This document shows, in pieces, positions 11,092 through 22,840 of a DNA stretch of 64,000 nucleotides. The notes below the pieces were generated by a model, which had not been told where the DNA came from, did not search any database, and saw nothing but the letters and a program-made list of their open reading frames with translations. The stretch comes from Diatrype stigma (lineage: Eukaryota > Ascomycota > Sordariomycetes > Xylariales > Diatrypaceae). The stretch covers positions 620,001 through 684,000 of the forward strand of contig JAKJXP020000009.1 in the NCBI GenBank assembly GCA_022225965.2, in the 5' to 3' direction. Position 1 is the first letter of the stretch. Each line of letters starts with the position of its first letter. A program made the translations under genes and the position numbers.

Positions 11092-12691
11092 TTTCCCTGT
11101 TTTTTCTTCTTGGAATTCAAGGGATTGGTGGTGGGGGTAGTTGTAGGTAAGTCGATTGAGTAGTCGATCAAGAGCGTAAAGTATGAAATCGGTGGTTATT
11201 GTACTACGTATTACGTTTTCTATTGTCAGTTTACTGTTGGAAGGGCTCCCGAAGGACAGATAGGTAGGTAATGCGGAGCTTCCCGAGCTCTCGATAGACG
11301 GGCGGATTCGAGTTGAATTCAGTGGAGTATGAGGCCCAGGCCCGAAAGGAGAGGGGCAGTTGACTACCTACTATACTACTGATGAATTGTGTTAGCATAA
11401 GCACTATAGATAGGTGGTTGAACTAACAGGTATTAACAGCTTAGCTTCACATATGAGCTATGCACACAGTGGAGGGGTTTCGCAAAGTAGATAGGGGGTG
11501 GACAATCAATTCTAACGTCGCTTCGTTCCTTCTTAGCAGCTATCTATTTAGGTTCAAGTGGTCGAAATGGTACGGTAGAAAAGCAAGACACTTTGTCATA
11601 AACAGCCCTAGTTAGTCAGTAACTAACATATTACCCTCCTTGACCCTTGACATATCCTGGATATCATACTACTTTGACATGAGAATACAAAGCTCATGCC
11701 AGTGCTGCAACAGGTCGATTGCTTTTAGCTGAGACAAGAGGACATGGCTGTGAAAGGAACCCATGCTCTCTGTCTTTCCAATGCTGGCTATCCATGTACA
11801 TGAGCTCTAGGTATGCCCTTGGCAGCACTTCCAGCAGACAAGTATAACTTAGAGCTACCGAGTTCTACGCCACATTACTACAGAGCCATGATGCCAGCCC
11901 GGCAGTATCATAGTCCTGTCACTCGACAAGAAGACGGCCATTCAGTACCTGGATTAGACCCCGCTTGGTGTGCAAGGTGGTGCTCAGGGAATAGCTCCTA
12001 CGCCTGCGCTCAGTCCCCCCTCGAATTTTGAACAGGCAGGTAGCTAGATACCTAACTATGGAACGATATGGACCAAGTTCAATGCCGTTAACGCCGTTGG
12101 ATGAACTGAAGGGGCAACCTTCGGTATACTAGAGTGGAGGGACATCAGGCGCCTAGCTTGTACAGATTGCAGATGCATATGGCCGCCGCCGCCGCAGTAG
12201 GGATGTTCCTTTTGTCTTGTGCTGTTGCCCAATCCTCTAGTGTAGACGTCTGGTATTGAGGGCATTGGTAGACAAATTTTCCCTGACTGATAGCTCGAGC
12301 ATTGGACTCGCCTCTAGACGACTAGCAACTAGGCGCAAACCAATATCAGATGGAAGATTTCGAGACTTGGAAAGCCAGGTACGTACTTAGCCTGGTCAAT
12401 GTCCTGACAACCTAGAAGCAAACATGACCAAGTTAATTTAGCAAGGCAAGCTACATGGCTACTTACCTAGGTAGTCACTTGATCTAACCACGCCAAATGC
12501 AGTACCTGAACCACCGGAAGACGACGCACGTGGTCACCTTGTTTTCCTAACCATTAAGCACATGACCCTTTCGATTGTAGTCACCCCCTCTCCCAGACTG
12601 CAAACCTTCTCCTCTCCCGGGCACCTTACCGTACAAATCCACTTTCTCCTTGGTCAAGCGGCGCTCATCTACATAGGTACTCGGAGTCAAC
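11092..12691. other. Intergenic region between divergent genes
   Basis: About 1.6 kb with no convincing coding sequence. It contains the GATA cluster near the left end and short tacctaggta-type motifs. The last 150 bases are pyrimidine-rich and probably carry the promoter of the proline-rich gene that starts at 12692. Confidence 0.45.
11259..11493. promoter_or_regulatory. Cluster of GATA motifs upstream of ureidoglycolate lyase
   Basis: The core GATA occurs at 11259-11262, 11293-11296, 11409-11412 and 11490-11493, that is 168 to 400 bases upstream of the start codon at 11091. GATA sites are bound by AreA/NIT2 nitrogen regulators in filamentous fungi. GATA is common by chance in such DNA, so this is suggestive only. 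Confidence 0.3.
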
Positions 12692-13748
12692 ATGAGCACT
12701 AACCCTAGTCCTATTCTTCCTCGCACCCAGCAGCAGCTGATGCCTCGGCCCCCTACTACTCCCAACGCTGGAACACAGGCGCATCCACCCCGTAGGCGAA
12801 GTGTATCCTTCTCCAGCAGAGTAGACATCAGAAGACCAGACGGCATGACAACCTCTGCCCCTACCCATGTGCCCGCGCAAGCTACAACATCGTCATTGTC
12901 ATCTCCATCTTCATCTTCATCTTCATCTTCATCCTCCTCTAACTCCGTTGGCGTGCAAGCCGGTTCGCAAGGACCACCTAACACCCCGCCCGCAAACCCA
13001 CCGGCAGTCGCAGCAGCAGCAGCATTTCCCGGTGGCCAAGGAGGACCTCCCGCGAACCCTCCTGCCAACAATCCTCCCAACCGGCCTCCTAACCCGCCTC
13101 CCAACGGCCCTCCCGGACCTCCTCCCGGACCTCCTCCTGGCGGCGGTGGTTTCGGCGGCTTCGGCGGCGCACCAGGCCCTAATCTCGGAGTTCCGGTTCC
13201 CGTCATGAACATGAATCAGTGAGTACTGACAGTCATTGCCTACCTACAATACCCAATACCAGACTCTAGCTTGCTGACCGTTATCACAGGCCCGCCTTCG
13301 CCATGCCGGGCCGGCAACAGCCCTTCCTCTGCTGGAACCCTCCTGTGGTGAATAACCCTCCTATGGTGAATGCGATGCCTGCAGCGTGTGAGTCCTCCAC
13401 TGACTATTACCTATGTTGCGGTCCCTGCCCCTCTTGAAAGAACGCAGGCATATATCTGGGCCATTAGAGGGAAGAGACTAAATGACTGACCGATCACGAG
13501 CAGGCCCAGGCTACCGCTCGAGCCAGCAGTCCCCTTATTGGACCGATAGATCGCACATGCTCACCAACCCGCCCCAGCAACCTCAGCAGTTTCAGCAGCA
13601 GCCTCCGCAGTGCGTGTACGTTGCAGGCTACCCGGCCCCAGCCCCGGCTCCGGCCCCAGTCCTGAGCCCGGTAACCTACGCGTTTCCGCCGCCGCCGGCG
13701 CCTGCGCCTGTGGTGTATCCGGCGAATCCGACTTTCTACTACACGTAA
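12692..13748 (+). CDS. Proline-rich, low-complexity orphan protein (three exons)
   Basis: Exons 12692-13218, 13290-13387 and 13504-13748 join in frame (phases 2 and 1, GTGAGT donors, CAG acceptors, a good gactaaatgactgac branch region in intron 2) to give 289 residues. No catalytic domain is recognised. From the N-terminus: a basic patch (HPPRRRSVSF), a Ser tract near 71-85 from a tcatct repeat, a long Pro/Asn/Gly segment (PPNRPPNPPPNGPPG), a Gly/Phe patch (GGFGGFGG), then a Gln-rich and Ala-Pro C-terminal part ending NPTFYYT. No signal peptide or membrane segment is seen. It is likely disordered and could be an RNA- or membrane-associated scaffold, but the function is unknown. Continuity of proline-rich coding across both introns is the main evidence that it is real. 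Confidence 0.6.
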
Positions 13749-14384
13749 GATAGCTGCTAACTGGGCCGGAAGCAAGCAAAACAAGCAGTGCTCGGCCACA
13801 AACTGGTTGCACACTCGCTGACTACAAGCTAGCTAGCATGTGTATCCCACTGGACAGACGACACGGGTGGTTTATTGCTAGGTAGAGGTCAAGAAACATC
13901 GTCAGATGGGATTGTTGGTCAAAGGGGGCGGACCCTCGCTTCGATGGCTGAGCAAAGTACCCCTTCCGTCTACTGCATATAGGAAAGAGTCCCATTGCTT
14001 GATTCATGGTGACGGTGATGATGATTGGAACCAGGTTTCAAGTCGCTAGAACTGCATTTTAGCTTGCTTTGATGCAGAGATACAAATGGAACGCTCTTCA
14101 ACCCGATTGATGCTCTGTCTGGTGTTGTTAGAGGCACGTTGTTTGCCACTGTCAGCACTGTACGATACATTGTCTCATAATTAAGGACCTCGGACTGGGC
14201 TATCAGAGTTTAGCGTCCCATTCAGCTAACGCGTTGGCCGGACTGGACGCTAATGGCAGCTTGCACTACCTTATGGATACGGACGGGAGCTATTGATAGC
14301 AACTGGAAGCTGTAGGCCAAGCACTAAAGTCACTGAGCAGTTTTTTGCAGGGTATTGCTACATACATACGAGCTACATACAGAG
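13749..14384. other. Intergenic, no gene seen
   Basis: No supported reading frame. It ends at the left edge of the 390-bp inverted-repeat element; the bases just before that edge hold tacatacatacg-type microsatellite sequence, also present just beyond the element's right edge. Confidence 0.4.
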
Positions 14385-14774
14385 ACGTAAGATCAATCGA
14401 ACATTGACTTGGCCGCTAGCCGCCATTCCCCCTACTAATTGCCTGATTTGTACAGCAGGCAAGCCACACTTACTGCCATTTTGCTGGCATTTTGGCGACA
14501 ACGATGTACGTATTAAAGCCATACGTAAATAGCTTTTTTAATTGGTTTATATATAAATATATATATATAAAGCAATTATGAACTATTTCTTATATTTTAA
14601 TTCTGATAACGTATTGGAAATAATAAAACCAAGTTCCAAATAAGTACTAACAAGTATTTGGCAGGTAATAATATATGGCAATAGTACATGAAAAATACGG
14701 TTTATTTGCGCCTCGTGTGTATGTAGTATTTATGGCTAGCGCGAAGTCAATGTTCGATTGATCTATCCTACCCT
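14385..14774 (+). mobile_element. 390-bp MITE-like inverted-repeat element, copy A (little mutated)
   Basis: The ends carry matching inverted repeats: agatcaatcgaacattgact at about 14390-14409, and its reverse complement near 14744-14763, each followed inward by a ctagcc core. The AT-rich middle (about 14525-14640) has no coding capacity. Two more copies sit at 26044-26434 (inverted) and 26461-26629 plus 33713-33936 (direct, split by a retrotransposon). Copy A keeps many CpA and TpG dinucleotides that are TpA in the other copies. Boundaries are approximate; no clear target-site duplication was found. The superfamily is unknown. Confidence 0.75.
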
Positions 14775-15234
14775 ACATACATACATACAGTGTAACACAG
14801 AAATATTCGAGTTGCACTTACTTTACCAAATAGGCGACTAGGACCGGCAGATATGGTTATTAACTTTCGAGGTTATTATGGAGCACCCGCAACTTAGCGA
14901 ATTCGTGATTTTACAAGTGGCACGCCGAATGGGGAACAGGCAATACAGAACCTGGAAATTGAGATCCCCAAGAAAAGTAGCCGGGGGCTTGTCCAACTAA
15001 AGTCTTGGCCCTGAGGCTGAGTGGGAAATAGCAGCACGAAGTAGCGAGCGAACATTGTACGAAGTAGCCAACAAGCACGCCTCAGAACGAACGAATCGCC
15101 ACGCCGTACAAACTACGCAGCTGGCAGAAGCAACCCCCGTTCCGGTTTTCACCTGAGAAAGCAAGAGATTGCAACTTGCGAGCGTTGGCCGGGCATGCAA
15201 AGACCGACCCGACTACGCTAACAAGCTGCCTACA
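14775..15234. other. Promoter region of the MFS transporter
   Basis: No gene. A short catacatacataca microsatellite directly follows the MITE edge. The region supplies the upstream sequence and leader of the transporter starting at 15235. Confidence 0.4.
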
Positions 15235-17423
15235 ATGGTGAATGACCAGCTCCCAGGCTTGGAGTCACGCGACGCAACCAACGACTATGTGCTAGACAGC
15301 CTGGACGACGATGCTACCGAGGGCAATGGGTTGCTGCTGCAGGATCCCGGCTGCTCAAGTCATGTTGAGAGCAACCATGCCTCTATGAGCAGAACTGAGA
15401 GCTACTCCAGAGAGAGACTGTCAAGGCGGCAGAAATGGAAGATATTCCTGATAGTCAACGGCATGGCGTCGCTGATACACGGTAAGTGAGCTCTTTCGCC
15501 AATTGGCCGGCTTGTAAACAGGAAAGCAGCTATGGATGCTATCCCCTCGCACCACATGGTTATATAACCATATATACATCGAAGACCAAGGTGCTGACTG
15601 TCGGCTCAGGATATGGTGTCAGCTGCGCCGCGAACCTGGAAGGCCCTATTCACAGTGACTTCTGGTCCATCAACCTGTTGCCTCTGGTCAGCTTGGTCTA
15701 TCCAGTGGCCAGCGCAGCCTCCCTACCGCTAGCTGGTTGGCTTGTCAAATTATTTGACCTGAAGATACTCCACCTCGTCTCCCTAGCCGTTACAATGGTA
15801 GGCTATGTTGTCGCCGGCGCTGCCCCTAATATCTACTGTATTATCGTAGGCCGTGGCATCACCGCTGTCGGTGGGAGTACCCTTTATCAATCGTGGGTCG
15901 GAGCGTCTCTCGAGAATAGATAGAAAGCAACTCTCTAACCCAGGTCACAGGGCTGTGTCATTCAACACTATATACGCTCAGCCCCATGAGCTTGCCTGGA
16001 CTCAGGCTTTCTTGGCTGCTACATTTGCTATGGGCCTGGTCGGAGGTCCCCTGATAGGTTCGTCTATCTCAAACACCATTCTGCCTGCCCAAAATCATAG
16101 ACCCGAAGATTTCAGTGATTTCGACGATATTTCTTTTCACTGACAGCGCGTCCAGGGGGTGTCATTGCGGATAGCCCACATTCTTGGCGATGGGTTAGTA
16201 AAAACGCCCAACATGGTCGCCTTCCTCTCACATCTCGATTGACTCTTTCTACCTAGGCGTTCTTCATCGCACTGCCTATATTGATCCTCACATCAATACT
16301 ATCTCTGGCCAGTCTACCACGCCACCACATACGCACGAAGAAGCCCACTCTAGTCCGACTTAAGGAGCTCGACTGGATCGGCTACTCACTGCACACGAGC
16401 ACTCTACTCCTGTTTACCTTGGCCTGTATAGCATCCGGGCCATCGTGGGAGTGGAACTCCCGAAGCACCCGCAACACATGGCTGCTGTTCGCCTGCATGC
16501 TGCTGGCCTACATCGCACAACAAGCGCTCAGCTTCGGCACATCCCGCGATCGGCGCCTCCTCCTGCCGTGGTTTACGTTGTTGCTGCCCCGCCGTGGGGG
16601 GAACCGCCGTACCGTGTTCCTGGCCGGCGTGTGCACGGCGTGCGCGGGCGCCGCGGTTGGCCTCGTCGTCTACTACACGCCCATCTACTTCGTGCTGATG
16701 CGCGTGCACAGCACGCTCGACGCCACGTCGCGCCTGCTCCCATTCCTCGCCGCCTTCCTCGCCGCCGCGCTCCTGTCGGGTGCCCTGCTCGCCCGCTTGC
16801 GCGCCTACCGTCTGGTCTTCATGGTCGGCGCCGCCTGCCTCGCCGTCGGCAGCGGCCTGCTGCACGCCATCACCCCTGACACCGACGAGCGCGCCATCAA
16901 GGCCTACGAGGCCTTCGTCGGCGCCGGCGCGGGAGTGCTGTGGCACCTCGCAGCGCCCGTCTTATGCGCCCTCCAGCACCAGCAGCAACAGCCGGAGCCG
17001 GAGCCGGAGCGGCACCTACTCCTCGACCACGCGACCCTGCAGAGCGCCGCCCAGCTTGGCGGGCTGGCTGCCGCCCGCGCCATTGCCGCCGTCCTGTACC
17101 ACGGCGTGGGGGGTCGCCTACTCCGCGCCGCCATCGCCGACGCGGCCTACTCGGACGCTGACGTGCGCGAGCTGCTCTTGGGCATCCGCGCCTCGGCCAT
17201 CATGACCGAGACCAACCCCGACACGCTCGTGCTCGTCTACGAGATCGTCGTTCAGGCCACCGCCCGCTGCTTCTCTGTGCTGGTTGTCGCTGGCGTGGCT
17301 GCCTTTGTTGCCGCTTGTTGTTTGCGCGGGGACGAGCCCGACTTCTTTCGGAGTAGGGACAGGAACCGGAATCGGAAGAGGAGCAAGACGCTGGAGGAAC
17401 CGTGCTCGCCGCCGCCGGGATAA
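15235..17423 (+). CDS. MFS transporter, DHA2-like
   Basis: Five exons: 15235-15481, 15610-15870, 15944-16057, 16156-16193 and 16257-17423, giving 608 residues. Every junction keeps the frame and restores conserved MFS text: WKIFLIVNGMASLIHG then GYGVSCAANL, GRGITAVG in the first half, PHELAWTQAFLAATFAMGL then GGPLIGGVIAD, and WRWAFFIALPI across introns 3 and 4. Exon 4 is only 38 bases. The start ATG at 15235 follows a non-ATG extension and gives a cytosolic Asp/Glu-rich N-terminal tail of about 70 residues. Multiple hydrophobic helices follow, in the layout of 14-helix drug/H+ antiporters or siderophore transporters. A Gln/Pro/Glu loop (QHQQQQPEPEPER) and a basic C-terminal tail are present. 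The last exon is far more GC-rich than exons 1-4. Substrate is unknown; plasma-membrane export of small molecules is the likely role. Confidence 0.85.
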
Positions 17424-17796
17424 ATGGGCATGAGATTTGGTCGGTCTGTTGCCTGGTTGGTCAGGTGTGCATATAAGTGCAGATAGGTAGATGGACTACT
17501 TAAGCTGGCTCTTCAACTGGTGCCAAGATGGGGAAGAAGTTTCGTGTTCGTAGGGTTGTTATATATATGGACTATGGAAAGCAGCCGCTCTTGACAACAT
17601 CGCTCATATGCTCTTCAATATATATGCTATATGTGATATATGCAAAAGGCCATCCCTCTAAGGATGTTGCTTCGTTCTCTAGGTACTACCCAAGATTTCC
17701 CCACTTGCTTAGACATTACTTCGCCTCGCTTTCTGTTCTGTTCTTGTAATTACTGAGAACCCCCTTGGTTATCCAAATGGTTACTCCTCTTGCCTC
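17424..17796. other. Convergent intergenic region
   Basis: Transcription from the MFS gene and the subtilase gene converges here. No gene seen; several tatata and gatata stretches could serve polyadenylation. Confidence 0.4.
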
Positions 17797-19492
<1,696 letters not shown>

Positions 19493-19790
19493 CTTTTTTA
19501 CCTAGACGTCGTCTCGAGGAAATTCCTTCCCTGGGGTGCAGAGCAACAGACAGAGGGGGCTTGGGCAAGAGGGCGGGCGGCGGTGATTAACGATAGACTG
19601 GGACGGACTACCTCTAGAGCAACATACAGATCAGGAGCCCCAACACCGGACGAGGCCCGTGGCTCTCCATGGCTTCTTATACCTCGACATCGTCCCGTAT
19701 AGCTCCCAGGTATAGCTTACTAGGTATAGCTAGCTATAAGGCGCTTGGCATCGAGGCCCGGTAGGGGGGCATTGAAGCGGGGAACCCGCT

Positions 19791-19824
19791 TTGAAGGGGA
19801 CCCCCCCCCCCCCCCCCCCTTCAA
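19791..19824. repeat. Poly-C tract within an inverted repeat
   Basis: Nineteen C residues (19801-19819) are flanked so that ttgaagggg (19791-19799) pairs with ccccttcaa (19816-19824). The opposite strand is a G19 run able to form G-quadruplex structure. The exact run length is prone to sequencing error. Confidence 0.7.
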
Positions 19825-21425
19825 CAGTTAATAAAAAGGAGCTTCGCTTGATAAGCTGCATGGAGTGCGCAGACAGACAGGCAGAAGGAGGTGTCCAGGC
19901 ACTGAGAAACGCTGGTAAACGCTGGTGAGCTTTCCTACATAGTAACCCTAACTAGTATAGGTGGATACGAGGCTCGGGCTGACGGTTGCATCGTGACGAG
20001 CCGGAGCGCCTCTCCGAATGCAGAAGGTGGGTTTCTATTTGCACCCTGGCGTTTTGGACGAAGGGGGGCAGAACCCCCAAACTTCGTACATTACTATCAC
20101 GTCTCGCTCTATGGACGAATTGACTGCCGGAATTCCAGGCGCGCTGGAAAAGCTGGCTAGGCATCTGTTTACATGGTTTTCTCCCCCAAATGGCACCCCC
20201 TGAACAGGATATCTGTAACTCGTTATCGCAACATGTCCGATCAGTTACGAGCTGCTGGCTGGCTGGCTGGCTGGTCCCCCTGCCCCTGGCCTGGTCTTCC
20301 ACGCTAATCTGGATTGACTAGATCATAACAAGCCGGTGCCAGTGCCAGCTAAGGTTACAACTCTTACTAGCTGTCTGAAGTGCGAACGAACGATGAGACT
20401 AATAACTGATGGATTTGTACATAGTAGAGAGAAGAAGGCGGATTCGGTTTTGAGCATCACGTCGGAGAAAATCGGCAGGCATTGCATAGTAAGAGTGCCT
20501 GCCCCGGTCGGCCGGTTGATGATGCTGAGCCTTTCGAAGGCCGACAGCTACTGCCAAACAAGAGGATGCCCAATGACTATCCACAGATGGGATGTCGCCA
20601 TTATGGCTCTGCCTTCCGCCAGGTACGGATCCTATAATTCATTAATAGAAGACTAATGATATAGGACTGCGGATGACACACAGTAATCTAGTTATCCATC
20701 TCATCGGATCCGCTGATTGACTTGATGGGGGTTTCCGCATCTTGCGACATTCCGTCTCCATATCGCATGCCTGCCTGGAGATACATATATACATATATAT
20801 CTCTCTCTTTACATAGTACCATCGTGATATATATATATAGCTATTCAAGATTAAGAAAGAGCAAGCAGGCCAACTGTAGCGACATCGGTCGAGAGCAGAT
20901 TCGGATTCATGAAAACAGGGTTCGATTAGTTACAAGGTAACCGTCCCTCGATGCAACATGCCCCAAGGATGTTCAATCGATGTTCTCCGTGGGGAGGTGG
21001 AGGGGGCAGGGCTGCCATTCGCCTAGGAAGGTCGAGAGCGATGAGCTTTCTCGGAAAACCCTGGTCGGTTCGGGACCAGGGTATAGCTGCTGCATCCGTG
21101 CAAGCGCGGTCCGGTCCTTTTCAGTTTCTTTTCTGGATGGACATCTGCGTAGAGTTAGGCTGGTTGCGCAAGCTTGGGGCAAGCTTCCTTCCTTCCTCCA
21201 TATCGCGACCCGGGTTCACGAAGAAAGTCGACTGCCTATTCCTACATACACACGTACTCACTTACGCACATAAACCCGTGCCAAGCTGGTCAACGGGATT
21301 ACTATGATCTATCTAATAAAGGCAGTGAGGTAGGTAGGTAGGTTGTTCTATAGGTAGAAGAAAGGCCCGACGGGAGGATCCTTGGCAGCTGACATTGGAG
21401 GAGTTGCCTACGTATATGTGGAAGT

Positions 21426-21450
21426 TGTGTGTGTGTGTGTGTGTGTGTGT
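21426..21450. repeat. TG dinucleotide microsatellite
   Basis: About twelve tg units in intergenic DNA. Confidence 0.85.
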
Positions 21451-22840
21451 CCTACCATAACCGCAAGATCATCGTGGTCTGGAGTGCAGCGTAGCGCAGC
21501 GGGTAAGGCGTGCAAGGCTGAACGAAATACATATAACACATAAGAACCCTGACGACGTTGTGAAGCTTAAACGGGTAGTCAGGAGTAGTAGTGGCGTGCC
21601 CGTCAGAACCTTGTCGGAACGTCGATCTTCTAGGTATGTACGTAGAGCAGCATCAGCAAAAAAGAATCGCGACATAGTTGATCGTCGGTGTTATTTTCTC
21701 CTTTAGGCTACTCGTTAAAAGTTAAGAAAAGGAAGGGGGGGCCAGCACGTTCCTATACGAGCCTCAATGTCCCATTCTATAGCCTAGGGCACATTGATAG
21801 TCTAGGGCACATTGGCTATTTGGGGTAGTAGTTAAGAGGGAGGCATAGCAGGCACCCGAATTTCCATCTTCCCTTATTTACTCCTTGGCAAGACCAAAAG
21901 TTCGCGATATGTTTCCTGGACTCTGGAGTTCCCAGGTAGTCCAGCCCAGGGCATTTTGGTTTCCTCAAGAGTACTAGCGACGGCGCTGCTTTGCCGCTGC
22001 CGAGCCGGCTTCGGCGCCGGCTTCCTTACTCGATTCATCTCTATTACTATCACGTAGCTATAGCGTAGACTAGTTAGCACCGCATAGGATGACAGACAGT
22101 ATAGCATACATCACACATCGAAAAGTTCAGAGGAATGTTTCTAGGGAAGTACGAGAACCAGGTGATCTCTCTCTTCAGGCTACGTTAGGAAGGTTTCATC
22201 GCTTTAGTTACTGGTTGTAGGATATCAGCAGGTAGGAGAAATACGAGATGGACGATTCAACCAGAAATCAAGTTGAGCGGCTATAGAACCTGCCCCTCTC
22301 AGGGTTTGTCAGGACAATGCTACGGCGATCATGTAGGCATCGTGGCTCCCCTGTTCTGGCCAAGGGATTCATCGGAGATAGGATGGCTAAGGAGACACAT
22401 GCGTATAGCGCGCCCGGCTTCGTAACAGGCTTCCTTACTGCTTGCCGTTGCACTTTTTCGTGTTTCGGTGTCAATACGAGCTCGCAAACGAAAGCTAAAT
22501 GAAAGCTAAAATACTTGGGAAGATACTTGCTAGGAGAATATTTATGGCACGTAGAAATATACATAGCCAAGCGAGCTGTGAAGACCATGTGTATATGTAT
22601 ATGTATTCATACTAATAGCAAAACAAAAGGGGGTATCCATCCGGTCGTCATCATACACATAGGAAACTTAAAATCACTGCCCACTAGAAGACCAAACCCG
22701 GTGCCCACAAAGCAGAATGCGCCAAGGATATCCTTTTTGTCTCGATCGTGACATCATGATTCGGCCTCATCCAGAGGTCCGTATAGATTGCAGCCCACGG
22801 TTTCCCAACTCGTCCCAAGCATTACTTCAGTAGACATCTC

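Larger units (their letters stand above)
19493..22840. other. Long gene-free stretch with microsatellites
   Basis: About 3.3 kb without a supported gene on either strand. It holds a 19-base C run (19801-19819), a tggc repeat (20254-20274), a TG repeat (21426-21450), tagg repeats near 21330-21345, and two copies of tagggcacattg near 21785 and 21804. Open frames here have no recognisable protein features and no conserved splice context. Confidence 0.5.

Noticed and set aside
20336..20656. 106-codon frame in the 20-kb gene-free region
   Set aside because: No conserved motif, no signal peptide, unsupported by composition or neighbours.
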